From Turicibacter sanguinis (GTDB taxonomy: Bacteria > Bacillota_I > Bacilli_A > MOL361 > Turicibacteraceae): DNA of 64,000 bases. Position numbers and translations under genes: made by a program. Within the stretch, counting starts at the first letter, position 1. Every line of letters starts with the position of its first letter. The notes below the pieces were generated by a model that ran no database searches, had not been told where the DNA came from, and saw only the letters and a list, made by a program, of their open reading frames with translations. Below are positions 24,944-34,670 of the stretch, in pieces. The stretch lies in assembly GCF_013046825.1 (NCBI RefSeq), contig NZ_CP053187.1, positions 2,576,001 to 2,640,000 of the forward strand, in the 5' to 3' direction.

Positions 24944-26440
24944 TTAACTAACTGTGGCTTTATCCTCATTTTTACCTTTCACCAAACTTATTCCAATACC
25001 AAAAATAACGGTTAATAGGACAATCCCCCATCCCCCAGCAATTAGATTAGATACTGGATAACCATCATATGGTGTTGTTAAATTTGTGATTAAATAGGTC
25101 ACACTAATAAATAAGAAGATAACTGGGCAAAGGTATTTGATGCAGGCACTCCACCACTTTCCATATTTAAAATCGGTATTACTGTTGAGATAGTCGCGGA
25201 TGTTATCCGCTCCAAATACCCATCCTAAAGCTAAACATTCAACGAATCCAATCGCAATTAAATTAAAGTCATTCACAAAGTGATCCACAACATCTAACCA
25301 ATAAAGTCCAGCCCGCGTCGCAAAAATTAGACTCGATGCAAATCCAATCACACATACCCATAACGTTGTTTTGGATTTATTCCATCCAAATTTATCAACC
25401 ACCGCTGTAATAATAGCTTCAACAATCGAAAAGGCAGAATCAATTGCAAGGGTAAATAACATGATGAAAAAAACAAGAGAAAATAAAATGACTACCAAAC
25501 GGCCACCTGGCATTTGAGCTAACGCCTCAGGATACGTTACAAAAGCTAGCATAATCCCCGTATGCTTCATTTGTGAAATCGGTGTTCCACTGACTGCTGA
25601 TAAGTATCCAAGTGTCCCAAAGGCTGCGATTCCGGATAAAAAGCTAATTCCCGCATCTGCAAACCCAATGATCATCGCATCTTTTGTTACTTCTGCCTCT
25701 TTGTTTAAATAACTACCGTAGGCCACCATAATAGAAAATAAGATACTCAAACTAAAGAATATTTGACCGTAAGCTGCCGCCCACACATTAATATCTAGTA
25801 ATGCTGACCAATCTGGAACTAAGTAATAACTCAAACCGTCAAATGCTCCCGGTAAAGTCATCGCACGAATAATTAAGAAAACAAGTAAAATAACAGGTAA
25901 AATAACGGTATACTTCACGACTTTCCCGACTGATGTGACTCCGTGACGGATACAATACCAAATGCAAACCCAAGCAAAAATAAGTGCTAAAAACACCACA
26001 GGACTAAAACCACCGAAATCAAACATTCCACTCGAAACCTGTAATACATCCCCCGTAAAGATATCAGCTGCCCCTTTTTCAATCCAAGGTGACTTAAATG
26101 ACAGCGCCACATACTCAATGACCCATGCGACGACCACTGAATAATACGCACAAATACAAAATGCTGTTCCGACTCCCCACCAACCAATCCATTCAAACTT
26201 TTTATTCATTTTTGCAAAAGCACTTGGAGCACCAGACTGATATTTCTTCCCGATAGATAACTCAAGTGCTAATAATGGAATTCCAGCTGTTAGTAACGCC
26301 ACAAAATAAGGAATTAAGAAGGCACCTCCCCCATTTGCATACGCAATCCCCGGAAATCGCCAAGCATTTCCAAGTCCAACTGCCGAACCAATGGCAGCCA
26401 TAATAAAAGTACTTCTTGAACTCCATTGTTGTCTTGCCAT
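24944..26440 (-). CDS. NSS family sodium-dependent transporter
   Basis: A 498-residue integral membrane symporter with about twelve helices. Helix 1 contains the signature AAIGSAVGLGNAWRFP that lines the Na+ and substrate sites of the LeuT/SERT family, and YYSVVVAWV occurs in helix 3. It would import an amino acid or biogenic amine with Na+. Turicibacter sanguinis is reported to encode an NSS protein that takes up serotonin; whether this gene is its counterpart cannot be decided here. AGGGGGGATGAG precedes the ATG. It has its own promoter. Confidence 0.92.
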   Translation of the reverse strand: MARQQWSSRSTFIMAAIGSAVGLGNAWRFPGIAYANGGGAFLIPYFVALLTAGIPLLALELSIGKKYQSGAPSAFAKMNKKFEWIGWWGVGTAFCICAYYSVVVAWVIEYVALSFKSPWIEKGAADIFTGDVLQVSSGMFDFGGFSPVVFLALIFAWVCIWYCIRHGVTSVGKVVKYTVILPVILLVFLIIRAMTLPGAFDGLSYYLVPDWSALLDINVWAAAYGQIFFSLSILFSIMVAYGSYLNKEAEVTKDAMIIGFADAGISFLSGIAAFGTLGYLSAVSGTPISQMKHTGIMLAFVTYPEALAQMPGGRLVVILFSLVFFIMLFTLAIDSAFSIVEAIITAVVDKFGWNKSKTTLWVCVIGFASSLIFATRAGLYWLDVVDHFVNDFNLIAIGFVECLALGWVFGADNIRDYLNSNTDFKYGKWWSACIKYLCPVIFLFISVTYLITNLTTPYDGYPVSNLIAGGWGIVLLTVIFGIGISLVKGKNEDKATVS

Positions 26441-26542
26441 ACACTCATCCCCCCTGATTTCTAATCTATAATTAACTCTTCTTGATCATGATTTCCCCTT
26501 CATAATCAAACAATTAATTACCAATAATTGTAATTAAATGTT

Positions 26543-26570
26543 ATTCTAACATATCTCATCAAAAACACAA
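26543..26570 (-). promoter_or_regulatory. Promoter of the NSS transporter gene
   Basis: On the - strand TTGTGT (26570-26565), a 16-bp spacer and TAGAAT (26548-26543), 103 bases before the ATG. The leader also contains ACAATTA/TAATTGT inverted repeats. The 317-base gap 26441-26757 holds no gene. Confidence 0.6.
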
Positions 26571-26598
26571 GACACATTTTAGACATATTTATAAAAGA

Positions 26599-26639
26599 AA
26601 AAAATCGCTTTTCTCTAAAAAATAGAAAAGCGATTTTTA
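26599..26639 (-). terminator. Intrinsic terminator downstream of msrB
   Basis: AAAAATCGCTTTTCT pairs with AGAAAAGCGATTTTT around a nine-base loop. It lies about 120 bases past the msrB stop codon and just upstream of the NSS promoter. Confidence 0.85.
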
Positions 26640-26757
26640 AATAAAATTTGAGAAACTCAAAGAATGATGCACACTTTATTCATGAAATAGCCTATGTACG
26701 AGAGTGCACTAAACAGACATGATTAAGATACTGTTACAAAAATCGAAGCAAATGAAT

Positions 26758-27198
26758 CTACAATAATTCGATGTACTGTCCATATCCCGCTTCTTTCATG
26801 TTTGATTTTGGAATAAAACGTAAGGCAGCTGAATTAATACAATATCGTAAACCACCCGATGATAAGGGTCCATCATTAAACACATGACCTAAATGAGAAT
26901 CTGCTTTTTGACTTCGCACCTCAATTCGATGCATCTGATGGGACCAATCGGCTTTCTCCTTAATCATACTCCGATGAATGGGCTTTGAAAAGGCAGGCCA
27001 CCCACAGCCCGAATGAAATTTATCACGTGATAAAAAGAGGGGTTCCCCACTCACAACATCAACATAAATTCCTTCTTCAAAATGTTGATCATATTCATTA
27101 GTAAATGGAGGCTCGGTTCCATTATTTTGTGTCACTTCATATTGCATCGGAGTTAATCTAGCTCTTAACTCGTCTTGAGTTGGTTTTTGATACTTCAT
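26758..27198 (-). CDS. msrB: Peptide-methionine (R)-S-oxide reductase
   Basis: A 146-residue cytoplasmic enzyme repairing methionine-R-sulfoxide in proteins. [11 protein letters not shown] (63-73), HLGHVFNDG (102-110) and [11 protein letters not shown] with catalytic Cys120 are the family core. The two CxxC zinc pairs seen in many MsrB are absent, which places it with the zinc-free form. No MsrA domain is fused. It has its own terminator and is followed by the NSS gene. Confidence 0.95.
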   Translation of the reverse strand: MKYQKPTQDELRARLTPMQYEVTQNNGTEPPFTNEYDQHFEEGIYVDVVSGEPLFLSRDKFHSGCGWPAFSKPIHRSMIKEKADWSHQMHRIEVRSQKADSHLGHVFNDGPLSSGGLRYCINSAALRFIPKSNMKEAGYGQYIELL

Positions 27199-27280
27199 CT
27201 AACATTACACCACCTATAAAAAATTCATATGCTTTATTATCGCCCAATCAGTGAGTCCCTAATCTGTAAGTAGCTGAAAA

Positions 27281-27308
27281 TAAAAACAGAGGGATTAAAC
27301 ATCCCTCT
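27281..27308 (-). terminator. Intrinsic terminator of the rRNA methyltransferase gene
   Basis: On the - strand AGAGGGA and TCCCTCT enclose a seven-base loop followed by GTTTTTATTTT; it begins within the stop codon. Confidence 0.8.
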
Positions 27309-28140
27309 AGCGACCTACCTGGTTTCGATAAACTAATATAGCAAACTCAATTTCTGTATCAAGTGTTTGAACTGAGTTTAACTTCATTTGATCTTCTCGG
27401 CCTGTTTTATAATAATACGGTGTCATCATAAATAAGCTAACGATATCATGATTATTTGTAAGATGCATCATCTCTTTAATATCATGTCTTTCAATTAACT
27501 CAAAACCATCTACCTCTAAATTCTCAATGACATTTTCATAAGGCGTGTCATATACCGCTTTTTTTAACGACCATAAATGTTTCTCGAGTGGAATGACTTT
27601 AATTAAAAGTCCATATTCTTTTAACGCACGTTGACATTCCTCACCTAAAAACGGAGCAAAAATAGAAATGATGATGTCACATGATTGATCCGCGACTGGT
27701 AAATCAGCAATACTTGCCACTGCTAATTCAATCTTTTTATTACGTTTGGCTGCATAATCAACGGCACACTTTGAAATATCAATCCCAAGCATCTTAATGT
27801 GCAAAGACTGCTCCGTTAAATGCTTTAGTATATGATCCGTATACCAGCCCTCACCACAACCAGCATCTAAGATTACATCCTGATCTTTGGCATACTTGTT
27901 TACAACATCTTGCAGTTTTTCACGTAAAACATTGTAATAACCTGATTCTAAAAATTCTTTTCGGGCCTGAACCATTAATTTATCGTCACCATGACGCTTT
28001 TTTTTCGTTTGTTGTGACATTAAAAGATTAATGTATCCACTCTTTGCTCTATCAAAGTTATGTCCCTTGTGACATTTATAGCTTCTTTCTTCTACTACTA
28101 ATTGGGTTTGACAAAGCGGACATATAAAATTACTGATCAT
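27307..28140 (-). CDS. RlmA-type 23S rRNA (guanine-N1)-methyltransferase
   Basis: A 277-residue SAM-dependent methyltransferase. An amino-terminal zinc ribbon (CPLC...CHKGH, about residues 7-27) is followed by KSGYINLL and a Rossmann methyltransferase core with DAGCGEGWYTDHI near residue 95. This is the architecture of RlmA, which methylates G745 or G748 of 23S rRNA; in Gram-positives RlmA(II) contributes to tylosin tolerance. Which guanine is modified cannot be read. A good promoter lies 39 bases upstream. Confidence 0.87.
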   Translation of the reverse strand: MISNFICPLCQTQLVVEERSYKCHKGHNFDRAKSGYINLLMSQQTKKKRHGDDKLMVQARKEFLESGYYNVLREKLQDVVNKYAKDQDVILDAGCGEGWYTDHILKHLTEQSLHIKMLGIDISKCAVDYAAKRNKKIELAVASIADLPVADQSCDIIISIFAPFLGEECQRALKEYGLLIKVIPLEKHLWSLKKAVYDTPYENVIENLEVDGFELIERHDIKEMMHLTNNHDIVSLFMMTPYYYKTGREDQMKLNSVQTLDTEIEFAILVYRNQVGR

Positions 28141-28178
28141 GATCCATGAACCTCACTTCATAACTATATTTTTATCTT

Positions 28179-28208
28179 ATTATATCATAACTGACGTAAA
28201 ATGATTAA
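28179..28208 (-). promoter_or_regulatory. Promoter candidate of the rRNA methyltransferase gene
   Basis: On the - strand TTAATC (28208-28203), an 18-bp spacer and TATAAT (28184-28179). Confidence 0.55.
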
Positions 28209-28259
28209 ATTGACTATTCATTAAAGATTCTGTTTAATTCTGGTCATTTTTGAAGAATT

Positions 28260-29120
28260 TTAATTATTTCCATGGTGATGATTTATTTCAAAATTAAACC
28301 ACACCTTAGCTCGTTGGTTCCAAACTTCATTTTCAATCAATCCATCATGAAAATCAGTTGCTTCAAATGAGCGTAAGAAATTAATATTGGCATTAAATCC
28401 TTCTTCAATCGACTGTACAATTAAACGAGCCCATATCGGTGCCACTTCATAAAGCGAGCTCTTGTGCATCGTTTGTTTAAAATCCTCAACTGAATACAAT
28501 GCAATATGATGACTAGCTTGCCACTTGCCATTTTCAAAACTTAAGATAGCATACTCAGCCCCACTCCACTGATTAAAATGGACTCCCGCTGCACCTGGAT
28601 TTAACACCAGTGTCTGATTCACTTCTTTTTTCCAAGGTCGATGCGAATGTCCACAAACGAGTACTTCAGTTTGACAAGCTTGAACTGCTTCTAATAAACG
28701 ATCTTGTTCTTTATCCTCATATAAGTGCTCACTAATATGAAAGGGTGATCCATGTACAATCCTGATACACCCACACTTCCCACATGACCTCACACACGAA
28801 TCAGATAACCCTTTAATATACTCCACATTTTCTTTCGTTAACGTTTTCGCCGTCCATACGACACTTGCCATCTGTTCATAGTTTCTCCAGTGTTGGTTCT
28901 CACCTTTTAAATAACTCAAAACATAATCTTCACGATTTCCTTTGATCACCGTTGCATTCAGGGTCTTAATATAATCTAAAACCTCATTAGGTTGCGAACA
29001 GTCTGCGATTAAATCGCCTGCAATGATATAATCACTGATTCCTGCTTTATTTAAGTCGCGAATAATCGCCTTCAAGGCATGTAAATTCCCATGAATATCT
29101 GCTATCACACCTATTCTCAT
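28260..29120 (-). CDS. Metallophosphoesterase family protein
   Basis: A 286-residue calcineurin-like phosphoesterase. Metal-binding motifs appear in order: ADIHGN (7-12), GDLIAD near 40, GNRE near 61, VHGSP near 126 and CGHSHRP near 158. Two-metal hydrolysis of a phosphomono- or diester is expected; the substrate is unknown. An unusual Cys cluster CVRSCGKCGC (about 110-119) is inserted before the VHGSP motif and could bind an extra metal. Its TATAAT-like -10 sits next to the upstream terminator. Confidence 0.85.
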   Translation of the reverse strand: MRIGVIADIHGNLHALKAIIRDLNKAGISDYIIAGDLIADCSQPNEVLDYIKTLNATVIKGNREDYVLSYLKGENQHWRNYEQMASVVWTAKTLTKENVEYIKGLSDSCVRSCGKCGCIRIVHGSPFHISEHLYEDKEQDRLLEAVQACQTEVLVCGHSHRPWKKEVNQTLVLNPGAAGVHFNQWSGAEYAILSFENGKWQASHHIALYSVEDFKQTMHKSSLYEVAPIWARLIVQSIEEGFNANINFLRSFEATDFHDGLIENEVWNQRAKVWFNFEINHHHGNN

Positions 29121-29154
29121 TTGACAATCCCCTTTCTAAGGCTTTTATTATATC

Positions 29155-29187
29155 AAAAAAGAGTCATAATTAAAAAATTACGACTCT
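29155..29187. terminator. Intrinsic terminator of the lipoprotein gene
   Basis: On the - strand AAAAGAGTCGTAA and TTATGACTCTTTT pair with one wobble and are followed by a T run. The T run merges with the promoter of the phosphoesterase gene. Confidence 0.8.
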
Positions 29188-29198
29188 TTTTTCTTATT

Positions 29199-30359
29199 TT
29201 ATTGCGATTCCAAATTGGTTAACACTAATCGAGCGATGGTAAATGCCATATTCATATCGCTTTCATCGTGATTGGTCAATAAAATAACGGATACTTTATC
29301 TTCTTTATGATGCAAAAGCATGGAATGCCATCCAATCAAGTTACCAGGATGGGAAATCGTATTCTCAAGATACATATCAACGTACCACCCATAACCGTAA
29401 TCCTTATTGCCAATTTTAGAATACGGTGTAGACATCATCTTAAAACTTTCCTCAGAAATCAACTCATTTTTAGCAAGCGCTCGATCATACTTAAACAAAT
29501 CCATAACGGTTGAATGCAAACCACCTGAAGCATATCCAAACGAAGGATTCAAAATCTTCGCATTATAACCCTCTGCAATATTTCCATTATAAGCGGTTGC
29601 CATATTATCTAGTGGCACCGCATCCATATTTAATCCTGAATCTGTCATCTCGCAAGGCTCTAAGATATTAAGTCGAACATAATCAGCATAAGACATTCCT
29701 GTAATTTGCTCAATAATGGCCCCCAGAAGATCATAACCTAAATTTGAATAAATCGCATAGACTCCTGGTTCTTCATAATACAGATTATTTTCCTTAAAAG
29801 CATCTGCAATCACCTGATCAAGCGTCGTCGCCTGATTATAATTCGTCAAATCATCGCCTGAATAAAGAGCCGAGGTGTGGGTTAGCAATTGATGGATGGT
29901 AATTTCTTCTCCATGGGGTAACGTTGGAAAATACGTATCAATCGTTTGCTCAAGAGTCAATTGCCCACTTTCGACTAATTGTAAAATGCTAACAGCCACA
30001 AATGACTTTGAGACCGAAGCAATCTGAAACTTTTTATCAATTGTCATCGGTTCATGATTTTCAACATTAGCTAACCCATAACCTTTAACTAAAATTAAAT
30101 CATCACCTGTTGAGACTAACGCTACTCCATTGAATAACTGCTCTTGCAAATAAGCATCAATTGATTTTGCAACGGTCTCATAATCCTTTGAAATTATTTC
30201 CGTCACGATTTCCTCTTCGACTGTTTCTTCTTGAGATGCTATATCTATAACATCACTCTCTTCTAGTGATGACTCCATTTTAAACTCTTCATGTCCACTT
30301 TTTTGACAACCACTCAATAATGCAGTAACGATTGCCACTGCCAAAGCTCTTTTATTCAT
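29199..30359 (-). CDS. Serine beta-lactamase-fold lipoprotein (class C / esterase family)
   Basis: A 386-residue exported lipoprotein. The signal peptide ends at LLSGC with Cys18; an acidic linker (EESDVIDIASQEETVEEEI) follows. The catalytic domain has S115-x-x-K118 (SVSK) and Y204-x-N206 (YSN), and HPGNLIGW supplies the third motif in place of KTG. Such proteins are D-Ala-D-Ala carboxypeptidases or esterases; beta-lactam resistance is not implied. It is a single gene with its own terminator. Confidence 0.88.
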   Translation of the reverse strand: MNKRALAVAIVTALLSGCQKSGHEEFKMESSLEESDVIDIASQEETVEEEIVTEIISKDYETVAKSIDAYLQEQLFNGVALVSTGDDLILVKGYGLANVENHEPMTIDKKFQIASVSKSFVAVSILQLVESGQLTLEQTIDTYFPTLPHGEEITIHQLLTHTSALYSGDDLTNYNQATTLDQVIADAFKENNLYYEEPGVYAIYSNLGYDLLGAIIEQITGMSYADYVRLNILEPCEMTDSGLNMDAVPLDNMATAYNGNIAEGYNAKILNPSFGYASGGLHSTVMDLFKYDRALAKNELISEESFKMMSTPYSKIGNKDYGYGWYVDMYLENTISHPGNLIGWHSMLLHHKEDKVSVILLTNHDESDMNMAFTIARLVLTNLESQ

Positions 30360-30550
30360 AAATCCTCCCTTAAAACATCGACCCTATTCCTTCTAAACTC
30401 TAATATCCTCCCTTCGTTACTAGTTTATCATACGATTCAAAAAATTCATCTCTTTTCTGTCGATAATTGTCATTTTTGTACAATAATTTTATATCCCTTC
30501 CACAAATCTTTCTCACTATAGGATAGATCTTTAGATGACTGAATTCACAT

Positions 30551-30580
30551 AAAAAAATAAAGATGAACAGACTCATCTTT
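30551..30580 (-). terminator. Intrinsic terminator
   Basis: On the - strand AAAGATGA and TCATCTTT with a six-base loop and a long T tract follow the 165-residue hypothetical gene. Confidence 0.78.
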
Positions 30581-30593
30581 ACCTTTTTGTCTT

Positions 30594-31091
30594 TTAATAT
30601 CCAAGTTGATGTTTAAATCGATTCACAATTTCAGAGCCTTTATAAACGGATAAATACTTTTCAAATAATAAACGATAACATGGTAACTTAGACTCATTTA
30701 AATCAAATGATAAATGAATCTCATTTGGGTCGACTTGAAAATTAACACCTTTATCATAACCATTTTCAATACCCAATGCATACGTTCCCCAATCAGAATA
30801 AACATAGCATTGATTTTGTAAAATATCGTCATCACTAATCGGTAATAAGTTTCCATTATCATCAAGTGTTGCTTTCACATTTTCAATCGGATTTATGAAA
30901 TCAACATAAATATGCTTAATCTCACAATCTGCATTGACAACTTTGAATTGAATCTCATTATGATTTACTTCTTGTACCTCTAAACAGACATGATCATTTT
31001 GATAATACTTTCCTTCATGTGTCAGAGTTTGAATCCCTTCTTCACTTTCAATTGAAACTGATTTAAGATAATTAAATAACTTGTAAATCAT
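30594..31091 (-). CDS. Hypothetical protein
   Basis: A 165-residue soluble acidic protein not recognised. It is strand-rich (YQNDHVCLEVQEV, IQFKVVNADCEIKHIYVDF) and contains YVYSDWGTYALGIENGYDKG, which resembles a sugar- or ligand-binding turn, but no family is claimed. The longer frame begins at 31157, but GAGGTGA lies six bases before the ATG at 31091. It is monocistronic with a terminator. Confidence 0.55.
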   Translation of the reverse strand: MIYKLFNYLKSVSIESEEGIQTLTHEGKYYQNDHVCLEVQEVNHNEIQFKVVNADCEIKHIYVDFINPIENVKATLDDNGNLLPISDDDILQNQCYVYSDWGTYALGIENGYDKGVNFQVDPNEIHLSFDLNESKLPCYRLLFEKYLSVYKGSEIVNRFKHQLGY

Positions 31092-31262
31092 GACTTTCAC
31101 CTCAGCAATTTTGTATTTCTGAAGGATTACATAGTTTAATGAATAGCATGAGTCCATACAGCTACTTTCACGACCACCATTATCAGTTTGAAATAGATTT
31201 CAATTCTAATCCTATATGGCTTATTATATGTCTGGTAAAAGTAGAATATTCTTTCTATAAAA

Positions 31263-31290
31263 TGAAAAGTAGCGCAATGCGCTACTTTTT
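31263..31290 (-). terminator. Intrinsic terminator of the polyamine operon
   Basis: On the - strand AAAAGTAGCGC and GCGCTACTTTT enclose three bases; a short T-rich tail follows, 14 bases after the metK stop. Confidence 0.82.
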
Positions 31291-31303
31291 AAAATTAAAT
31301 GTG

Positions 31304-32464
31304 TTAAACAGCTAATGGAATCACTCGCTCCCATGGAAAATGCGGTTGGCCAAAGTGTCCATACGCTGCTGTTTCTTTAAAAATCGGTTGACGTAACTCT
31401 AACATCTCGATAATCCCTTGAGGATGTAGTTTGAAGTTTTCCTTAATAATAGAAACTAATTTTTCGGTTGAAACTTTAGCTGTCCCAAAGTCTTCAATTA
31501 AGATTGAAGTAGGTTCTGCAACTCCAATAGCATAAGATAATTGAATTTCACATTTATCAGCCAGTCCATTTGCAACAAGATTCTTTGCAATAAAACGTGC
31601 CATATAGGCTGCACAGCGATCGACTTTTGTTGAATCTTTTCCTGAGAAAGCTCCCCCTCCATGGCGGGCATAGCCACCATATGTATCAACTATAATTTTA
31701 CGTCCTGTTAAACCAGCATCCCCATCAGGTCCTCCAACGACAAAACGTCCTGTAGGATTAATAAATAAACGTGTTTTTTCATCCATTAACGTTGTCTCAA
31801 TAATTGGAGAAATAACATGCTCTTTTAAATCAGTAACGATTTGAGCATGAGACACTTCTTCATCATGTTGAGTTGAAATGACAATCGTATCAATACGAAC
31901 TGGCTGATTTTGTTCATCATATTCAACCGTTACTTGTGTTTTACCATCTGGTCTTAAATATGAAAGTGTTCCATTTTTACGAACTTCACTTAAACGTTTA
32001 GCCAGTTTATGTGCCAACGAAATCGGTAATGGCATAAATTCTTCTGTTTCACGGCAAGCATATCCAAACATTAACCCTTGATCTCCAGCTCCAATCACGG
32101 CTTCTTGCTCATCGAATTCTCGTGCTTCAAGTGATTCATTAACCCCTTGTGCGATATCTGGTGATTGAGCATTTAACTCAACCATGACACGACAGTTATT
32201 AGCATCTAATCCAATCTCTTTTGCTATGTAGCCAATTTCACGAATCGTTTCACGAACAACAGATTCAAAATCAACACTTGCCGTTGTTGTAATTTCCCCT
32301 GTTACTAACACTAAATCTTTAGATGCAACGGTTTCGCAAGCCACGCGAGCCATTGGATCTTGTGCTACGATGGCATCTAAAATAGCATCTGAAATCTGAT
32401 CACAAACTTTATCCGGATGCCCTTCTGTAACTGATTCTGATGTAAATAATTTACGCTGTTTCAT
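31304..32464 (-). CDS. metK: S-adenosylmethionine synthetase
   Basis: A 386-residue cytoplasmic enzyme making SAM from methionine and [19 protein letters not shown] near the amino end, [12 protein letters not shown] near residue 118 and GGHGAFSGKD-like [17 protein letters not shown] are family motifs. It is the last gene of the spe operon and overlaps speB by 14 bases, so SAM supply is coupled to spermidine synthesis through speD. Whether it is the only metK is unknown. Confidence 0.96.
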   Translation of the reverse strand: MKQRKLFTSESVTEGHPDKVCDQISDAILDAIVAQDPMARVACETVASKDLVLVTGEITTTASVDFESVVRETIREIGYIAKEIGLDANNCRVMVELNAQSPDIAQGVNESLEAREFDEQEAVIGAGDQGLMFGYACRETEEFMPLPISLAHKLAKRLSEVRKNGTLSYLRPDGKTQVTVEYDEQNQPVRIDTIVISTQHDEEVSHAQIVTDLKEHVISPIIETTLMDEKTRLFINPTGRFVVGGPDGDAGLTGRKIIVDTYGGYARHGGGAFSGKDSTKVDRCAAYMARFIAKNLVANGLADKCEIQLSYAIGVAEPTSILIEDFGTAKVSTEKLVSIIKENFKLHPQGIIEMLELRQPIFKETAAYGHFGQPHFPWERVIPLAV

Positions 32465-33356
32465 CGATGATTTCTTCCTCTCTTTTTTTACTTGATACTA
32501 ATAAAGCAAGTTCCCTTAATACTTTACATGCCACTAACGTTGAGACATTCGATTGATCATAATGCGGACTTAACTCAACCAAGTCGGCTCCTACTAACTC
32601 AACCTCTGCGTTCTTAAGTGCCGTAAACACTGTTTCTAGCTCACGATAAGTAATGCCTCCCGCTTCTGGAGTTCCTGTTCCAGGGAAAATGGATGGATCT
32701 AACACATCTAAATCAAGTGTGACATACACTGGACATCCTTTTAAAGACTTCAGAACTTTAGCGACACTGTGAACCGTAAACGGCTCCATATAAGTATGGT
32801 AATCTTTTAATGCAAAATTAAACTCTTCCTTTGTTCCCGAACGAATTCCAAATTGAAAAATATGTCCATCCCCAAGTAAATCATGTATACGACGAATGAC
32901 TGTCGCATGGGATAACGTCTCATTATGATACGTCTGACGCAAGTCTGTATGAGCATCAAAGTGAAGCACATGAATATCTTGATACTTTTCAAAAAGAGCC
33001 TCCATGACTGGAAGAGTAACCAAATGCTCTCCTCCAATCATCAACGGCTTTTTCCCTGCTTCTAATACTTCTTTTGTCACTTCTTTAATTTCTTCTAGAC
33101 ATTTTATTGTATTACCATTCGATAAATTGACATCCCCTAAATCACAAATCTTGAAGTCTTCTAAATCTAAATCAAGCAATGGACTGTAGGTCTCGATTCC
33201 TTCTGATTCACATCGAAGTTGTCCAGCCGCAAAACGTGTTCCAGGACGATAAGAGGTCGTTCCATCAAAAGGAGCCCCAAAGACAACCACTTCTGCTTCT
33301 TCAAAACTGACATCCATTGCCATAAACGTTGCACGATTACTTAATCGTTTTTGCAT
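32451..33356 (-). CDS. speB: Agmatinase
   Basis: A 301-residue ureohydrolase converting agmatine to putrescine and urea. Mn-binding motifs are [10 protein letters not shown] (about 98-107), [10 protein letters not shown] (about 122) and [22 protein letters not shown] (about 210-231). It overlaps both neighbours: its start lies 20 bases inside speE and its end 14 bases inside metK. Context makes agmatinase much more likely than arginase or formimidoylglutamase. Confidence 0.92.
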   Translation of the reverse strand: MQKRLSNRATFMAMDVSFEEAEVVVFGAPFDGTTSYRPGTRFAAGQLRCESEGIETYSPLLDLDLEDFKICDLGDVNLSNGNTIKCLEEIKEVTKEVLEAGKKPLMIGGEHLVTLPVMEALFEKYQDIHVLHFDAHTDLRQTYHNETLSHATVIRRIHDLLGDGHIFQFGIRSGTKEEFNFALKDYHTYMEPFTVHSVAKVLKSLKGCPVYVTLDLDVLDPSIFPGTGTPEAGGITYRELETVFTALKNAEVELVGADLVELSPHYDQSNVSTLVACKVLRELALLVSSKKREEEIIDETA

Positions 33357-34200
33357 CTTCTAACATCTCCTTCACATAAGTTGGGAGCATAAATGACCCC
33401 ATATGTAAATCTGTATTATAATACTTCGTTTTCAACCCTAAAGCTTGCCATTTATCTACTTTAGCATCTAGAAGTGGATCAAGCGTTTTAGAAGCAAAGC
33501 CAAATAACCAATGCCCTGATGGATAAGTTGGAATATGTGCTTGATACACTTTAGAAATTGGGAAAATTCGATGAATCTTCTCATGTGCTCGCTTCATTTC
33601 ATGTGCATTATGAGCAAAATATGGACTTTCATTTTGATTCACTAAAATTCCATCTTTTGATAAAATACGATAGCAATTTTCATAGAATTCAGTTGTAAAT
33701 AACCCTTCTCCAGGTCCAATTGGATCCGTTGAATCCACAATAATTAAATCATAAGTTCCTGATGTAGCGTTTGCTACCCATGCCACTCCATCTTCAAAGT
33801 ATAAGTTCACTCGCTCATCCTCTAATTTAGAGGCCGTAATCGGTAAATATTCTTGTGAGGCTCGAACAACTAGCTCATCAATTTCAACCATATCAATCTT
33901 TTCGATTTGAGAATATCGTGTTAGTTCACGAACGGTTCCACCGTCACCGCCGCCGATTACTAGCACCTTTTTAATGGCTGGATTCACACACATTGGGGTA
34001 TGTACAATGCAGTCATGATAAATAAATTCATCTTTCTCATTGACCATCATTAATCCATCTAACGTTAAAAATGTACCGAGTTCTTCACTTTTAAATACAT
34101 CAACTTGCTGAAAATCTGATTTCTTTGAAAATAATTGCTTCTCAACCTTTACTGAGAAACGTACCTTATTTGTCCATTCTTCTGTATACCAAAACTCCAT
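33337..34200 (-). CDS. speE: Spermidine synthase
   Basis: A 287-residue aminopropyltransferase making spermidine from putrescine and decarboxylated SAM. The nucleotide-binding motif VLVIGGGDGGTVRE (about 85-98) and the catalytic region DLIIVDSTDPIGPGEGLF (about 152-169) are clear. AAGGAGAG precedes the ATG. It is the third gene of the operon, overlapping speB. Confidence 0.95.
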   Translation of the reverse strand: MEFWYTEEWTNKVRFSVKVEKQLFSKKSDFQQVDVFKSEELGTFLTLDGLMMVNEKDEFIYHDCIVHTPMCVNPAIKKVLVIGGGDGGTVRELTRYSQIEKIDMVEIDELVVRASQEYLPITASKLEDERVNLYFEDGVAWVANATSGTYDLIIVDSTDPIGPGEGLFTTEFYENCYRILSKDGILVNQNESPYFAHNAHEMKRAHEKIHRIFPISKVYQAHIPTYPSGHWLFGFASKTLDPLLDAKVDKWQALGLKTKYYNTDLHMGSFMLPTYVKEMLEDAKTIK

Positions 34201-34226
34201 CTTGATCTCTCCTTATCTTTGTGACG

Positions 34227-34649
34227 CTATCCAGCTTGTTCGACTGGTTTATGTGTAATTAATCCTAAATCTTCTTTACTATGTTTCTGAATTTTAGAGG
34301 TTAATCCTCTTGGAATTTCAATTGATTCACTAAATTCTGCTTTTAATAAGTCTTCTAAATATTCAAAACTCTTCCATGGATCAATATCGCCACATGTAAA
34401 GAAATCCGCTGAAGCAAATCCATACTCCGGCCAAGTATGAATCGTTAAATGAGATTCTGCTACGATAACAGCACCACTTACGCCCCATGGATTAAAATGA
34501 TGGAAAACCGATTCAACAATCGTTGCTTTTGCTTCAATGGCTGCCTCATTCATTGATTTTTCAATATACATTGGATTCTTTAATACTTCTTTATCGCAAT
34601 TATAGTATTCAACTAAAATATGGCGACCTAATGTTTCAACTTTATGCAT
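34227..34649 (-). CDS. speD: S-adenosylmethionine decarboxylase proenzyme
   Basis: A 140-residue class 1B proenzyme supplying the aminopropyl donor. Self-cleavage should occur before Ser66 in VIVAESHLTIHTWPE, turning the serine into the pyruvoyl cofactor; the conserved FFTCGDIDPW follows. Length is slightly longer than the Bacillus enzyme because of a short carboxy tail. AAGGAG lies upstream. It sits between speA and speE. Confidence 0.95.
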   Translation of the reverse strand: MHKVETLGRHILVEYYNCDKEVLKNPMYIEKSMNEAAIEAKATIVESVFHHFNPWGVSGAVIVAESHLTIHTWPEYGFASADFFTCGDIDPWKSFEYLEDLLKAEFSESIEIPRGLTSKIQKHSKEDLGLITHKPVEQAG

Positions 34650-34670
34650 CTTTTAGGACTCCTTTTTTGT

